DNA from: Haliea salexigens DSM 19537
GTDB taxonomy: Bacteria; Pseudomonadota; Gammaproteobacteria; Pseudomonadales; Halieaceae
NCBI RefSeq assembly: GCF_000423125.1
Contig: NZ_AUHJ01000001.1
Location: forward strand, 310,001 to 374,000
DNA: 64,000 bases
Direction of reading: 5' to 3'
Shown: positions 7,618-17,199 of the stretch, in pieces
Position numbering within the stretch: the stretch's first letter is position 1
Layout of the letters: each line of letters starts with the position of its first letter
Notes under the pieces: generated by a model
The model's database searches: none
What the model was told of the DNA's origin: nothing
Seen by the model: the letters and a program-made list of their open reading frames with translations, nothing else
Made by a program: the position numbers and the translations under genes

Positions 7618-8721
7618 TCAGGCCAAGAGGCCGAATTCTGCGCCCAGAATGTCGAGAATTTCGCGGCGCGGATCATCACTGCGCGGCAGCGGTCGGCCGG
7701 TGATCTTTTCCGCCAGGCCGGTATAGGTCGTTGCAACCTGCTGCAGTACCGATGCCGGCAGCAGCGTGTCGCGCGCCAGCGCGATGCGCTCGGGCATGCG
7801 GTCCTTGTTAAGGAGGATATCCGGGTCGGGGAAGTGATTGAGAAGCAACTGGCGAAAACCCTCCTTCGAGTTCTCCACCACCCGCCCATCGCGCCAGGCG
7901 GGGCCGTCCCAGATACGCGAAGAATCCGGCGTGCCGACTTCGTCCATGTAAATCATCTGCTGCTCGCCGTCGGCGTTGGTCACGTAGCCGAACTCGAACT
8001 TGGTATCGACGAACACCTGGTCGAGTGACGCGAGCTCGCGACTGATCACCTCGAACCCGGCGCGCAGGAGCGACTCATAATGGCCTACGTCAGCGGCTAA
8101 ACGAAAGCCAAACGCGCGGAAATTATCGACCAGGTCGGTGCGCGCAATATTGACGTCATCCTGCTCGGGCACGCCGGGAATACCCCGCAAAATGCCCTTG
8201 GTAGACGGGGTAATAAGCAGCTCAGGCAACGGTTGGTCACGCTTAAGCCCCTCTGGCAGGCGCAGGCCGCAGAATAGCCTCTCACCTTTGCTGTAGGCGC
8301 GCCACATGGAACCGGTGATGTACTGGCGGGCGATGGCTTCAATCATCACCGGCCGCGCTTTCTGTACAATCCATACCAGCGGATGCGGTGTTTCGAGAAT
8401 GTGGCTGGGGGCCAGCCCGTGCTCGCGGAAACGCTGGAACCAGTGGTTGGAAATGGCGTTGAGGGCTGCGCCCTTGCCCGGCACACCGGCCAGGCCTTCT
8501 TCGGCCTCCCACAGGCATTCGAACGCGGAAATGCGGTCACTGATGACCATCACGGCGAGCGGTGTTCCCGCCGCCACCGGGTAGTCGCGTTCGCGGATGA
8601 GTCGCTCACTGTCGCGCTCTGTGAGCCAGTAAACCGAGCGCACCTTGCCTGAGTGCACCGGGGCCCCCACCCGCAGTGGAAGGTCGTTGTTCACCGCCAA
8701 CACAGTGTGGGCAAGGCTCAT
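7618..8721 (-). CDS. purC: Phosphoribosylaminoimidazole-succinocarboxamide synthase
   Basis: 367 residues; ligates aspartate to CAIR with ATP in purine synthesis, in the cytosol. Recognisable segments: GKVRSVYWL near residue 25, [41 protein letters not shown], and KFEFGYVTN with [12 protein letters not shown]. It is the long form of the enzyme (about 365 residues) rather than the ~237-residue E. coli form. Start at ATG 8721 ([10 protein letters not shown]); upstream codons lie in the divergent promoter region shared with pldA. Confidence 0.92.
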   Translation of the reverse strand: MSLAHTVLAVNNDLPLRVGAPVHSGKVRSVYWLTERDSERLIRERDYPVAAGTPLAVMVISDRISAFECLWEAEEGLAGVPGKGAALNAISNHWFQRFREHGLAPSHILETPHPLVWIVQKARPVMIEAIARQYITGSMWRAYSKGERLFCGLRLPEGLKRDQPLPELLITPSTKGILRGIPGVPEQDDVNIARTDLVDNFRAFGFRLAADVGHYESLLRAGFEVISRELASLDQVFVDTKFEFGYVTNADGEQQMIYMDEVGTPDSSRIWDGPAWRDGRVVENSKEGFRQLLLNHFPDPDILLNKDRMPERIALARDTLLPASVLQQVATTYTGLAEKITGRPLPRSDDPRREILDILGAEFGLLA

Positions 8722-8908
8722 GACAATTTCCCGAGTTGTGCTCCTGCAGGAGCAATCAATTGATGTGCGCGCGACAGGCAGCACGGAACAAGGCGCGATT
8801 CTAGCAGAGCAGGCCGGGGGGCGGCACCTCCGGCGCGCCCAGGGCCGCCTGTCACTGAGCCGGCGGTTCCGCTACACTGTTTGGCGATTCATTTCCTGCT
8901 ATGAGCCC

Positions 8909-9937
8909 ATGAAACAGTATCGCACCCTCCTTTTGCTGCTGCCCGCTATGACAGCAGTGCCCGCAGCGCTGGCCGAAAATTGTGTCGCTATAAGCGATGA
9001 CCAGGCTCGCTTGGCCTGCTATGACACCGCCGCTGGGCGCAGTGCTCCGGGTCTGCCCGATACCGAGGAGTCCTCCCGCGGCTGGGGCGCGGGCACCAGT
9101 GAGCCAGGATTGGAAGAAGAGGCCGTCGAACCCGTCAATCTGGCGGAAGAAGAACTGCTGTTCGGCAAGCGCATCGCCGAGGAAGCAGAAATCACCGGCA
9201 ATGCCTGGGTGATCACCCCGCATCATCGCAACTACCTGCTGCCCCTGACCTACAGTGACACCCTGAACCGCGATGCCTGGGCCCTGCAACAGCCCGACGA
9301 GCCCATGGACCGGCTGGAGGCCAAGTTCCAGTTGAGCCTGAAAACCATTGCCTGGGAGAACATTCTCGGGCGCAACAACCACTTGTGGGTGGGTTACACG
9401 CAGCGCAACTGGTGGCAACTCTACAACGAGTCTTCACCCTTTCGTGAGACCAACTACCAACCCGAGGTAACGCTGTCCTTCGCCAACAACTGGCGTTTTT
9501 GGGGCTTCACCAACACCCTGTGGGACGTGGGCTTTGTGCACGAGTCCAACGGCCAGGGGGGTGACCTGTCACGCAGCTGGAACCGCATCGTGGCCGGTGC
9601 CGCCTTTGAACGCCGCCGCATGACCCTGAATGTGCGCGGCTGGTATCGCATTCCGGAGAGCGGCAGCAGTGACGATAATCCGGATATCGAAGACTACATG
9701 GGTTACGGCGACCTCACCGGTATCTGGAAGTGGGAGCAGCATGAGTTTGCCGTACAGCTGCGCAACAACCTGCAGTCGGACAACCGCGGCGCGGTGCAAC
9801 TGGAATGGACTTTTCCGGTGAATCGACGCTTCAAGGGCTATGTTCAATACTTCAACGGCTACGGCGAAAGCCTGATCGACTACAACCTGCACCAGAGCCG
9901 TATCGGTATCGGCGTATCCATGACCGATTTGCTATAA
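8909..9937 (+). CDS. pldA: Outer-membrane phospholipase A
   Basis: 342 residues. A signal peptide is followed by ENCVAISDDQARLACYD, a small disulfide-bearing N-terminal motif, and a beta-barrel. The catalytic signature FVHESNGQGG with SRSWNR gives His211 and Ser213, as in OmpPLA, where calcium-dependent dimers hydrolyse misplaced phospholipids in the outer leaflet. The Cys-pair N-terminal extension is common in the longer proteobacterial PldA proteins. The frame is open far upstream (8645) but that part is antisense to purC; ATG 8909 begins the signal peptide. TACACT at 8873-8878 may be the -10 element. Confidence 0.88.
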   Translation: MKQYRTLLLLLPAMTAVPAALAENCVAISDDQARLACYDTAAGRSAPGLPDTEESSRGWGAGTSEPGLEEEAVEPVNLAEEELLFGKRIAEEAEITGNAWVITPHHRNYLLPLTYSDTLNRDAWALQQPDEPMDRLEAKFQLSLKTIAWENILGRNNHLWVGYTQRNWWQLYNESSPFRETNYQPEVTLSFANNWRFWGFTNTLWDVGFVHESNGQGGDLSRSWNRIVAGAAFERRRMTLNVRGWYRIPESGSSDDNPDIEDYMGYGDLTGIWKWEQHEFAVQLRNNLQSDNRGAVQLEWTFPVNRRFKGYVQYFNGYGESLIDYNLHQSRIGIGVSMTDLL

Positions 9938-9975
9938 TCCCACCTAGCAGTTGCACCGCCTCTGGTTCACTCTGC

Positions 9976-9991
9976 CGTCCCTGTGGGGACG
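9976..9991. terminator. Short hairpin after pldA
   Basis: CGTCCC-TGTG-GGGACG, a perfect 6-bp stem with a 4-base loop, 39 bases after the pldA stop. There is no T-tract, so termination is uncertain. Confidence 0.3.
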
Positions 9992-10052
9992 ACATTCGGG
10001 GCCACGGCGCGTACACTGCCCCGCTTCTGTCACCACAACTCAAATCACGACT

Positions 10053-10481
10053 ATGACCACACCCAATACCCCCTACGCCATTCTCGGTGACGCCGGCATC
10101 CGCCGCCTGTGCGAGGACTTCTATCGCATCATGGATACCCGTGCCGAGGTCGCCGAATTGCGCGCCATGCACGCTGATGACCTCGGCCCCGTGACCGAAC
10201 GACTGACAGATTACCTCACAGGCTGGATGGGCGGCCCACCCCGGTATGCGGAAAAGCACGGTGGCGTTTGTTTGACCGAGCCCCACGCACCTTTCCACAT
10301 CGGCCCGAAAATGACCGAGCAGTGGCTGTGGTGTATGGAACAGGCGTTGCAGGAAGGCGGCGCCAGCGACACCGTGAAGGACATGCTGCGTGTGCCTCTG
10401 CAGCGTATTGCGCAGGCAGTGCAGAATCGCGACAACGACGACTCACCGCGCAACAACCCGAACATTATTGCCGCAGGATAA
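10053..10481 (+). CDS. Group II truncated haemoglobin
   Basis: 142-residue 2-on-2 globin. Typical segments: FYRIMD near the B/CD helices, LTDYLTGWMGGPPRYAEKHG (E helix to EF loop), HAPFHIG carrying the proximal His, and EQWLWCMEQAL with the Trp of group II globins at G8. Such proteins bind O2 or NO and are linked to NO detoxification or redox chemistry. ATG 10053 is chosen because the globin fold starts directly after it. The stop is three bases before the TonB receptor gene, so the two are very probably cotranscribed. Confidence 0.85.
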   Translation: MTTPNTPYAILGDAGIRRLCEDFYRIMDTRAEVAELRAMHADDLGPVTERLTDYLTGWMGGPPRYAEKHGGVCLTEPHAPFHIGPKMTEQWLWCMEQALQEGGASDTVKDMLRVPLQRIAQAVQNRDNDDSPRNNPNIIAAG

Positions 10482-10484
10482 GTT

Positions 10485-12545
10485 ATGCACGCTACCAAGA
10501 CACTGACAAGCGCCCTCCTCGCTGCCCTCTTCGCCTCCGCTGCCAGTAGCGAACCGGTTCTGGAGCAGGTGATCGTCAGCGCCAAACGTATCAGCGAAGA
10601 CGCCAGCCGGTTGCCCTTGTCCTGGTCTATCGTGGACGACGAGGCGCTGACGCTCATCGGGCACACCCACCCCAACGAAATCATGCAGCAGGTGCCCGGC
10701 GCCTGGATAAGCCGCGGCAACGGCCAGGAGAGCCTTACCGCCCTGCGCTCGCCGGTGCTGACCGGCGCGGGGGGCTGTGGTTCATTTTTCGTGGCGGCGG
10801 ATGGCATCAGCCTGCGCGCACCCGGTTTCTGCAACGTCAACCAGCTGTTTGATGCCAACCTGGAGCAGGCCGGCCGTATTGAAGTTATCAAGGGCCCCGC
10901 GGGTGCCAGTTACGGCTCCAACGCCTTGCACGGCGTGATCAATGTTCTCAGCGCCGCCCCCAACCCTGCAGCGGGGCAGCAAATCGCCCTGGAAACCGGC
11001 CCCGACGACTATTACCGGGCGAAACTGAGCCTTAACCACGGGGCTGGCCGCCACGCTTTCAGCCTCAGAGGCAATGTGGCCACGGATGGTGGTTACCAGG
11101 ATGACTCCGGCTACGACCAGGAAAAGCTCACGCTGCGGCACGACTACGCAGGCGACATCTGGAGTATTCGGACCGTGCTGGATGGCGCCAACCTCAACCA
11201 GGAAACCGCCGGGTTCATTCAGGGCTTTGAGGCCTACAAGGATGACGACCTGCGCCGCAGCAATCCCAACCCGGAAGCCTACCGGGATGCCTGGTCGCTG
11301 CGACTCTACAGTGAGGCCACCCGCGACCTCGGGGACGCCATGCAGCTGAGCATCACCCCGTATCTGCGCCGTAACCGCATGGAGTTTCTGCAGCATTTCC
11401 TGCCCTGGCAGCCGGTGGAAACCAATGCCCATGAATCCCTCGGCCTGAGAACCGCGCTGCACGTTGAACAGGGTGCGCTCAGCTGGGTGGGCGGCGTAGA
11501 CCTCGAAATGACCGAAGGTTCGCTGCAGGAAGTGCAGGCGCAGCCGTTCAGCCCGAATCAACCGGAGGGTACGCATTACGATTACACCGTGGATGCCAGC
11601 GTTGGGGCGGCTTGGGCGCAGGCAAACTACGCCTTGTCCGACCGCTGGACACTGGATGGCGGCCTGCGCGTGGAGTACACCCACTACGACTATGACAACA
11701 ACGGACCCGATGGCTCGGTGTGTGCGCCCGAGGCCACGGCTTGCCGCTTCTTCCGCGTGGCTGACCGCAGCGATAGCTTTACTGACTGGTCGGTGAATGC
11801 CGGCGCGAGCTTCCTGCTGCGCCCGGGCCACAGCATCTACCTGCGCGCGGCCAACGGCTTCCGTGCCCCGGATACCAGCGAGCTGTACCGCCTGCAGTCC
11901 GGGCAATCGGTTGCCGACCTCGATTCAGAAGTGATGGACAACATTGAGCTGGGCCTGCGCGGCAACAACGGTGCCGGCTTTGGCTATGACCTGTCGCTGT
12001 ATCACATGAACAAGGATGAGGTGATTTTCCAGGACGCCGACCGCCGCAATGTGAGCGGTGCACGTACCGAGCATACCGGCCTGGAGCTGAGCCTTGACTA
12101 CCGCAGCAGCAACGCGTGGTACGCCGCCCTCGATGCCAGCGCCGCGCGCCACCGCTATGCCAATAATGCGCTGCCACTGGGTGTGGACGGATCCATTGAC
12201 GGCAACGATATCGATACGGCGCCACGCCTGTTCGGCAGCGCCCGGGTCGGCTGGGAATTCGCACCGCGACACGGCAGCTCGCCGGTGGCCGAACTGGAAT
12301 GGGTTTACATGGACGAGTATTACCTGGAGCCGGAAAACCAGTTCAAGTACGAGGGGCACTCACTCCTCAACTTGCGCATGAGCGCCTCGTTGACACGTCA
12401 ACTGGGCGCCACTCTGCGCGTTACCAACCTGCTTGACGAAGACTATGCGGAACGCGCCGACGTGGGCTTTGGCAACTACCGCTACTTCGTGGGCAGGCCG
12501 CGCGGCGTATTCCTCGAGCTGCGCTACGGTTGGGACGCCAGCTAG
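10485..12545 (+). CDS. TonB-dependent outer-membrane receptor
   Basis: 686 residues: signal peptide (1-23), a TonB-box-like EQVIVSA at about 27-33, a plug domain to about 170 (IEVIKGPAGASYGSNALHGVINVLS is the plug C-terminal motif) and a 22-strand barrel ending in ELRYGW. The plug has a Cys pair flanking FFVAADGISLRAPGF, probably a disulfide loop at the substrate side. AGGA lies just upstream of ATG 10485. Ligand unknown: siderophore, haem or a vitamin are all possible. The coupled truncated haemoglobin makes an iron- or haem-related role worth considering, as inference. Confidence 0.85.
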   Translation: MHATKTLTSALLAALFASAASSEPVLEQVIVSAKRISEDASRLPLSWSIVDDEALTLIGHTHPNEIMQQVPGAWISRGNGQESLTALRSPVLTGAGGCGSFFVAADGISLRAPGFCNVNQLFDANLEQAGRIEVIKGPAGASYGSNALHGVINVLSAAPNPAAGQQIALETGPDDYYRAKLSLNHGAGRHAFSLRGNVATDGGYQDDSGYDQEKLTLRHDYAGDIWSIRTVLDGANLNQETAGFIQGFEAYKDDDLRRSNPNPEAYRDAWSLRLYSEATRDLGDAMQLSITPYLRRNRMEFLQHFLPWQPVETNAHESLGLRTALHVEQGALSWVGGVDLEMTEGSLQEVQAQPFSPNQPEGTHYDYTVDASVGAAWAQANYALSDRWTLDGGLRVEYTHYDYDNNGPDGSVCAPEATACRFFRVADRSDSFTDWSVNAGASFLLRPGHSIYLRAANGFRAPDTSELYRLQSGQSVADLDSEVMDNIELGLRGNNGAGFGYDLSLYHMNKDEVIFQDADRRNVSGARTEHTGLELSLDYRSSNAWYAALDASAARHRYANNALPLGVDGSIDGNDIDTAPRLFGSARVGWEFAPRHGSSPVAELEWVYMDEYYLEPENQFKYEGHSLLNLRMSASLTRQLGATLRVTNLLDEDYAERADVGFGNYRYFVGRPRGVFLELRYGWDAS

Positions 12546-12602
12546 CGACGCCCTGGCGCCTGGCGGCACATATCGCGGGCCGCCGACACCAGAGCAACGT
12601 AC

Positions 12603-13610
12603 TCATCGCATGGCGCCAATGCCCACTGCCTCGCGCACTTGCGCGAGCAGCGGCACACTGTGGGCCCGGGCGCGCTCGGCGCCCCGCTGCAGAACCGCCT
12701 CGATTTGCCCGGGATCGTTGAGCAACGCTTCATAGCGCTCGCGCGCGGGCGCCAGCGTATCGTTCACCAGCTCAAACAACTGCCGCTTGGCCTCCCCCCA
12801 GGCAATGCCCGCCTCGAAATCCGCTCGCATGCGGGCAGTATCCTCGGCGGATGCGAAGGCAGACCAGATCTGGAATACCGTTGAGTCGTCCGGATCCTTC
12901 GGCTCACCCGGCTCGAGCAGGTTGGTCTTGATCTTGTTGATCGCCTTGCGCAGCTGTTTTTCCGGCAGGAACAGGGGAATGGTATTGTGATAGCTCTTGC
13001 TCATCTTGCGCCCATCCAGGCCCTGTAGCACCGCCACATGGTCGTCGACCACCGCTTCCGGCAAAGTGAACAGGGGCGCAAAGTTGTGGTTGAAGCGCTG
13101 CGCTATATCCCGCGCCATCTCCATGTGCTGGATCTGGTCCTTGCCCACCGGTACGCGCTGTGCGCCAAACATGAGGATATCGGCCGCCATCAACACGGGA
13201 TAATTGAACAGCCCCATGGTAACGCCGAAATCGGGGTCTTCCCCGGCCTCCTCGTTCGCCTGGGTTGCCGCCTTGTACGCGTGGGCACGGTTCATCAGCC
13301 CCTTGGCAGCGTTACAGCAGAGAATCCAGTTGAGCTCGGTGATTTCCGGGATATCCGACTGGCGATAAAACACCGCCCGCTCGGTGTCCAGGCCCAGAGC
13401 CAACCAGGTGGCGGCAATTTCCTTGCTGGACTGGCGCACCTGTGCCGGGTCCTGGCACTTGATAAGCGCGTGATAGTCCGCAAGAAAGAAAAAAGACTCC
13501 GTCGCCGGGTCCCGGGAGGCGGCAATGGCCGGACGAATGGCACCGACAAAATTGCCCAGGTGCGGCGTACCGGTGGTGGTAATGCCGGTGAGAACGCGTT
13601 GTGTTGTCAT
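12603..13610 (-). CDS. trpS: Tryptophanyl-tRNA synthetase
   Basis: 335 residues, class I aminoacyl-tRNA synthetase charging tRNA-Trp. The HIGH-type motif is TGTPHLGN near residue 13 and the KMSKS loop is intact in [21 protein letters not shown] and [18 protein letters not shown] are the dimer and substrate-binding segments of TrpRS. It starts with ATG at 13610 in a 4-base overlap with the stop of the upstream aminopeptidase. It converges with the TonB receptor across a 57-base gap. Confidence 0.95.
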   Translation of the reverse strand: MTTQRVLTGITTTGTPHLGNFVGAIRPAIAASRDPATESFFFLADYHALIKCQDPAQVRQSSKEIAATWLALGLDTERAVFYRQSDIPEITELNWILCCNAAKGLMNRAHAYKAATQANEEAGEDPDFGVTMGLFNYPVLMAADILMFGAQRVPVGKDQIQHMEMARDIAQRFNHNFAPLFTLPEAVVDDHVAVLQGLDGRKMSKSYHNTIPLFLPEKQLRKAINKIKTNLLEPGEPKDPDDSTVFQIWSAFASAEDTARMRADFEAGIAWGEAKRQLFELVNDTLAPARERYEALLNDPGQIEAVLQRGAERARAHSVPLLAQVREAVGIGAMR

Positions 13611-14917
13611 GAGTTTCCTATCAATGGCCCGGGTTGATTGTAAAAGCGTCGCAGCACGCGGGAAAGATTTGCCGCGTCATCGCGCCCCGCCAGCTCCCTG
13701 ATCGAGTGCATGGCAAAAGTCGGCACGCCGATGTCGAGGGTACGAACGCCGGTGCCACCTGCGGTAATGGGGCCGATGGTGCTGCCACAACCCATGTCCG
13801 AGCGCACCACAAAGCTCTGCACCGGCACGCCTTCTTCCCTGGCGAGCAAACGGAACAGGCCGGCGGTCTCGGCGTTGGTGGCGTAACGCTGGTTGGCGTT
13901 GATCTTGATCACCGGCCCCGCGTTCAGCAGCGGTCCGTGGTTGTCATCGTGCCGGTCGGCGTAATTCGGGTGAATACCGTGGGCGTTGTCTGCCGAAATC
14001 ATCACCGACTGCGCAACCAGCCGGGCCAGCGCGGTTTCATCTGGTACCATACGCCGCAGGGTAGAAAGCAGCATCGGGCCCTGGGCGCCGGCGGTGGACA
14101 GGCTGCCGACTTCCTCATGATCATTGCACACCAGCAGGCAGCTCTGCCTGCCATCCGCAGCGAGCAACGACTGCAGCCCGGTGAAGCAGCTCAACAGGTT
14201 GTCCAATCGGGCCGAGGCGACGAACTCACTGTGCAGGCCAACCAGCGCCGGAGGCTGTGTATCGTAGAAGGAGAGCTCATAGTCCAGCACCTCCGCTACA
14301 CCGCAGTCGGGATGCTCCTCCAGCACGCGTTCACGCAACAGTTCGCGAAAAGACGGTAACGCCGCATCTGCCTGCAGCGACAGCACCGGGAGGATGTCTG
14401 TTTGCGGGTTGATACTGCGCGACTGATTGGCCTCGCGGTCCAGGTGAATGGCGAGGCTGGGAATCACCGCCAGCGGCCGGCGAAAATCGACCGTGGCCGT
14501 GCGCAGGACTCCCCCACCATCCGCAAAACTCACACGCCCGGCGAGCGACAGGTCGCGATCAAACCAGGGATTGAGCAAGGCGCCGCCGTACACCTCCACG
14601 CCCAGCTGGAAATAGCCCGCGCGCCGCTTTTCCGGTGTGGGTTTCACCATCAGGCAGGGGCTGTCGGTGTGCGCACCGACCATGCGCATCCCCGCCTCCG
14701 GCGGACACTCGGTACCGACGGTAAACGCGATCAACGAACTGTCATTGCGCGTTAAGTAATAACGCCCGCCCGCCTTCAGCGGCCAGGCTTGCTCTGCCGG
14801 CAACGGTGTAAAACCCGCAGCCTGCAGGCGAGTGACCAGTGCCTCAACCGCATGGAAGGGCGTGGTCGCAGCGGCAAGAAAAGCCAGCAACTCGCGATTG
14901 AATTCATCGACGTGCAT
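13607..14917 (-). CDS. apeB: M18 family aminopeptidase
   Basis: 436 residues; zinc-dependent cytosolic aminopeptidase of the aspartyl/M18 family. Metal-ligand segments: [13 protein letters not shown] near residue 80, [11 protein letters not shown] in the middle, [13 protein letters not shown], and the C-terminal FAMHSIRE. Start at ATG 14917 ([13 protein letters not shown]); the upstream open frame is a run of Cys/Trp-rich chance codons. Overlaps trpS by 4 bases, so the pair is translationally coupled. Confidence 0.92.
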   Translation of the reverse strand: MHVDEFNRELLAFLAAATTPFHAVEALVTRLQAAGFTPLPAEQAWPLKAGGRYYLTRNDSSLIAFTVGTECPPEAGMRMVGAHTDSPCLMVKPTPEKRRAGYFQLGVEVYGGALLNPWFDRDLSLAGRVSFADGGGVLRTATVDFRRPLAVIPSLAIHLDREANQSRSINPQTDILPVLSLQADAALPSFRELLRERVLEEHPDCGVAEVLDYELSFYDTQPPALVGLHSEFVASARLDNLLSCFTGLQSLLAADGRQSCLLVCNDHEEVGSLSTAGAQGPMLLSTLRRMVPDETALARLVAQSVMISADNAHGIHPNYADRHDDNHGPLLNAGPVIKINANQRYATNAETAGLFRLLAREEGVPVQSFVVRSDMGCGSTIGPITAGGTGVRTLDIGVPTFAMHSIRELAGRDDAANLSRVLRRFYNQPGPLIGNS

Positions 14918-14942
14918 AGTCAGTGCGCTCCCAGAAACAGCG

Positions 14943-15743
14943 TTAACGTAGCCACAGTGTATACAGCACCGCGGCCAATACGATGCGGTAGTAGACGAAG
15001 GGCATAAGGCCGACCCTCTCCAACAGACGCAGGAACAAACCAATGCAGGCGTAGGCGGTTACCGCGGCCAGCAAGGCGGCCGCAGCCATCAGCCCCCACT
15101 CGACTGCGGCGCCCTCCTGCGCCAGCTGCATGCCTTTCAGCAGGCCGGCACCGGCGATCACGGGTATCGACAGCAGGAAGGCAAAGCGCGCCGCCGTGGC
15201 ACGGTTCAGGCCCAGCAACAGTCCCGCTGTCAGCGTGACGCCCGAGCGCGACACCCCGGGTACCGGGGCCAGAGCCTGTGCCAAGCCTATAATGAGGGCA
15301 ATGCCCAGGGTGAGCGTGGCGAAAGACGACGCCAGCCGCGCATGACGGTCGGCCAATCCCAGCAGCAATCCGAACAGCAGCGTGGTCGTGGCAATCACGG
15401 GCAAGCTGCGCAGCTGCGACTCGATAAAGTCATCGGCGAGGAAGCCCACCACACACACCGGTACCGTGGCCACCGCGAGATAAAACACCAGCTGCGTGTC
15501 CGCATTGGTGCCGCGGCCCCGCAACAGGCCCAGGCAACTCCCCGTCATTGCCAGCAGGTCGCGCCGGTAATACGTCACTACGGCCAGCAGTGTGCCCACG
15601 TGCACGGCAACATCAAAAGTGAGCCCCTCGTCCTGCCAACCCAGCACCAGCGAAGGTATAACCAGGTGTGCAGAACTGGAGATCGGCAAGAACTCCGTGA
15701 CGCCCTGCAGAAAGGCAAGGAACATCGCCTGCAGGATATCCAT
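14943..15743 (-). CDS. uppP: Undecaprenyl-diphosphate phosphatase
   Basis: 266-residue inner-membrane protein of the BacA/UppP family that recycles the undecaprenyl carrier for cell-wall synthesis. It shows [14 protein letters not shown] near residue 14 with the catalytic Glu and Ser, and [17 protein letters not shown] with the essential Arg/Ser. About eight helices. Start ATG 15743 overlaps the tsaB stop. Confidence 0.95.
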   Translation of the reverse strand: MDILQAMFLAFLQGVTEFLPISSSAHLVIPSLVLGWQDEGLTFDVAVHVGTLLAVVTYYRRDLLAMTGSCLGLLRGRGTNADTQLVFYLAVATVPVCVVGFLADDFIESQLRSLPVIATTTLLFGLLLGLADRHARLASSFATLTLGIALIIGLAQALAPVPGVSRSGVTLTAGLLLGLNRATAARFAFLLSIPVIAGAGLLKGMQLAQEGAAVEWGLMAAAALLAAVTAYACIGLFLRLLERVGLMPFVYYRIVLAAVLYTLWLR

Positions 15744-16441
15744 CAGCTTTGGGGCCCTTGCTCGGCAAGCTTTTTCCAGCGAATTTCATCGCGCACATAC
15801 ACCGGGCAAATGGCCTCAGCCTGTTGCCACGCACCCGCCGTAAACGCCGCTTCGGCGAGCGGCAGGATATCTTCAGCACTGGGTAACACCGTGTCATGCA
15901 GCGCACTGATACGCGCCTGAGAGGCGCCCGTCATGTCCGCGTGATAACGCATGCCCCCACCCAGCGCCACAACCTGCTCGGCACCGGGAATAACCAGTGC
16001 TTCGGGCCGACAGGCCGCTTCGCTTGATACGGCATGCGGAAGCCCATCCACAACCTGATACAGCGCCCAGTACAATTCGCCGATGTGTGCATCCAGCGTA
16101 CTCAGCACCCAGCACCCCTCGCCGGCCAGGCCGAGGCGAATAGCGGACTGCACCTGCGCGGCAAGCGTAGACACCGGCAACGCGGGTAACTGTGCGGCGA
16201 AACAGATACCCTGCGCCGCACTGGCGGCAATGCGCAGGCCAGTGAAAGACCCCGGCCCACAGCCGTAAGCAACGGCATCCAGACCACCGGGGCCGCCGGG
16301 CAGAAGCTCGCGCAGCATACCCAGCAGCAACTGATTGTGCCGGCGCGGCGCGTACTCTTGCAGCACCCGCACCGTGCCGGCGGTCAACAGGGCCACGGAG
16401 CAGGCATCGGTAGACGTATCAATCGCGAGAATACTTGTCAT
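15743..16441 (-). CDS. tsaB: tRNA t6A synthesis protein TsaB
   Basis: 232 residues. Actin-like ATPase-fold protein; partner of TsaD and TsaE in making threonylcarbamoyladenosine at tRNA position 37. N-terminal ILAIDTSTDACSVAL and the segment GPGSFTGLRIAASAAQGI are family signatures. I start at ATG 16441, directly before the first strand; the frame continues to 16486 without need. Divergent from mobA. Confidence 0.92.
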   Translation of the reverse strand: MTSILAIDTSTDACSVALLTAGTVRVLQEYAPRRHNQLLLGMLRELLPGGPGGLDAVAYGCGPGSFTGLRIAASAAQGICFAAQLPALPVSTLAAQVQSAIRLGLAGEGCWVLSTLDAHIGELYWALYQVVDGLPHAVSSEAACRPEALVIPGAEQVVALGGGMRYHADMTGASQARISALHDTVLPSAEDILPLAEAAFTAGAWQQAEAICPVYVRDEIRWKKLAEQGPQS

Positions 16442-16556
16442 AGGGTCCGCTACAGGAGACAGTGACGACAACAGGCTGCATTGCAAAAACCGCTGCCGCC
16501 GACCTCAATTATCTCACAGCAAGTGGATAGCCTGAACCTGGGAGGGCCGGAAACCG

Positions 16557-17129
16557 GTGAATAATGTACCGCAGAACGGGCGCATCGCCGGGCTGATACT
16601 CGCCGGCGGCAGTGGGCAGCGTATGAACGGGCGGGACAAGGGCCTCTTGCCCTGGCACGGGCAGCCATTGATCGCACAGGTCGCCGCCAGACTTCGTCCC
16701 CAGGTCAACACGCTGTACATCAGCTGTAATCGCAACATTGCGGAATATGCCGGGTATGCCGATCGGGTTTTCAGCGATGCCCCCGGCTACGGCGGTCCGC
16801 TCGCCGGTCTGTACTCGCTACCCGCCGCTACTGCGCCTCTGTTACTGCTGACGCCCTGTGATACGCCGCTGGTACCGCGGGACCTTGCCACAACCCTCCT
16901 GCAGGCACTGGAGGCGACCCCGCACGCGGACATTGCATACGCCACCGCCGAGGGCAGCTCTCACTACCTGCACGCCCTTTTGCGCCACCGCGCTCTGGCA
17001 ACATTGCCCGCCTATCTCGCTGCTGGCGGGCGCGCGGTGAAGGGCTGGTACGCGCGCCAACACGTGGTCACCGCCGAGTTCGACGCGGCGTATTTTCTCA
17101 ACTGCAATACGCCCGACAGCGTCGATTGA
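16557..17129 (+). CDS. mobA: Molybdenum cofactor guanylyltransferase
   Basis: 190 residues. Transfers GMP from GTP to molybdopterin to make the bis-MGD form. The nucleotide-binding motif LAGGSGQRMNGRDKGLLPW is near residues 14-32, GYGGPLAGL follows, and TPCDTPLVP carries the metal-binding Asp. GTG 16557 is the start with GGGAGG upstream. No molybdoenzyme is visible in this window. Converges with the histone-like gene. Confidence 0.92.
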   Translation: MNNVPQNGRIAGLILAGGSGQRMNGRDKGLLPWHGQPLIAQVAARLRPQVNTLYISCNRNIAEYAGYADRVFSDAPGYGGPLAGLYSLPAATAPLLLLTPCDTPLVPRDLATTLLQALEATPHADIAYATAEGSSHYLHALLRHRALATLPAYLAAGGRAVKGWYARQHVVTAEFDAAYFLNCNTPDSVD

Positions 17130-17148
17130 GCGACTGTTCCGTGCAGGC

Positions 17149-17179
17149 AAAAAAACCCGCAGCGGGCAACCGATGCGGG
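17149..17179 (-). terminator. Rho-independent terminator of the histone-like gene
   Basis: On the minus strand CCCGCA ... TGCGGG (17179 down to 17156) is followed at once by seven T residues (17155-17149). It lies about 20 bases after the stop of the minus-strand gene. Its stem would also form in the convergent mobA transcript, without a T-tract there. Confidence 0.85.
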
Positions 17180-17199
17180 CTTCGACTGACGAGCGCGAA

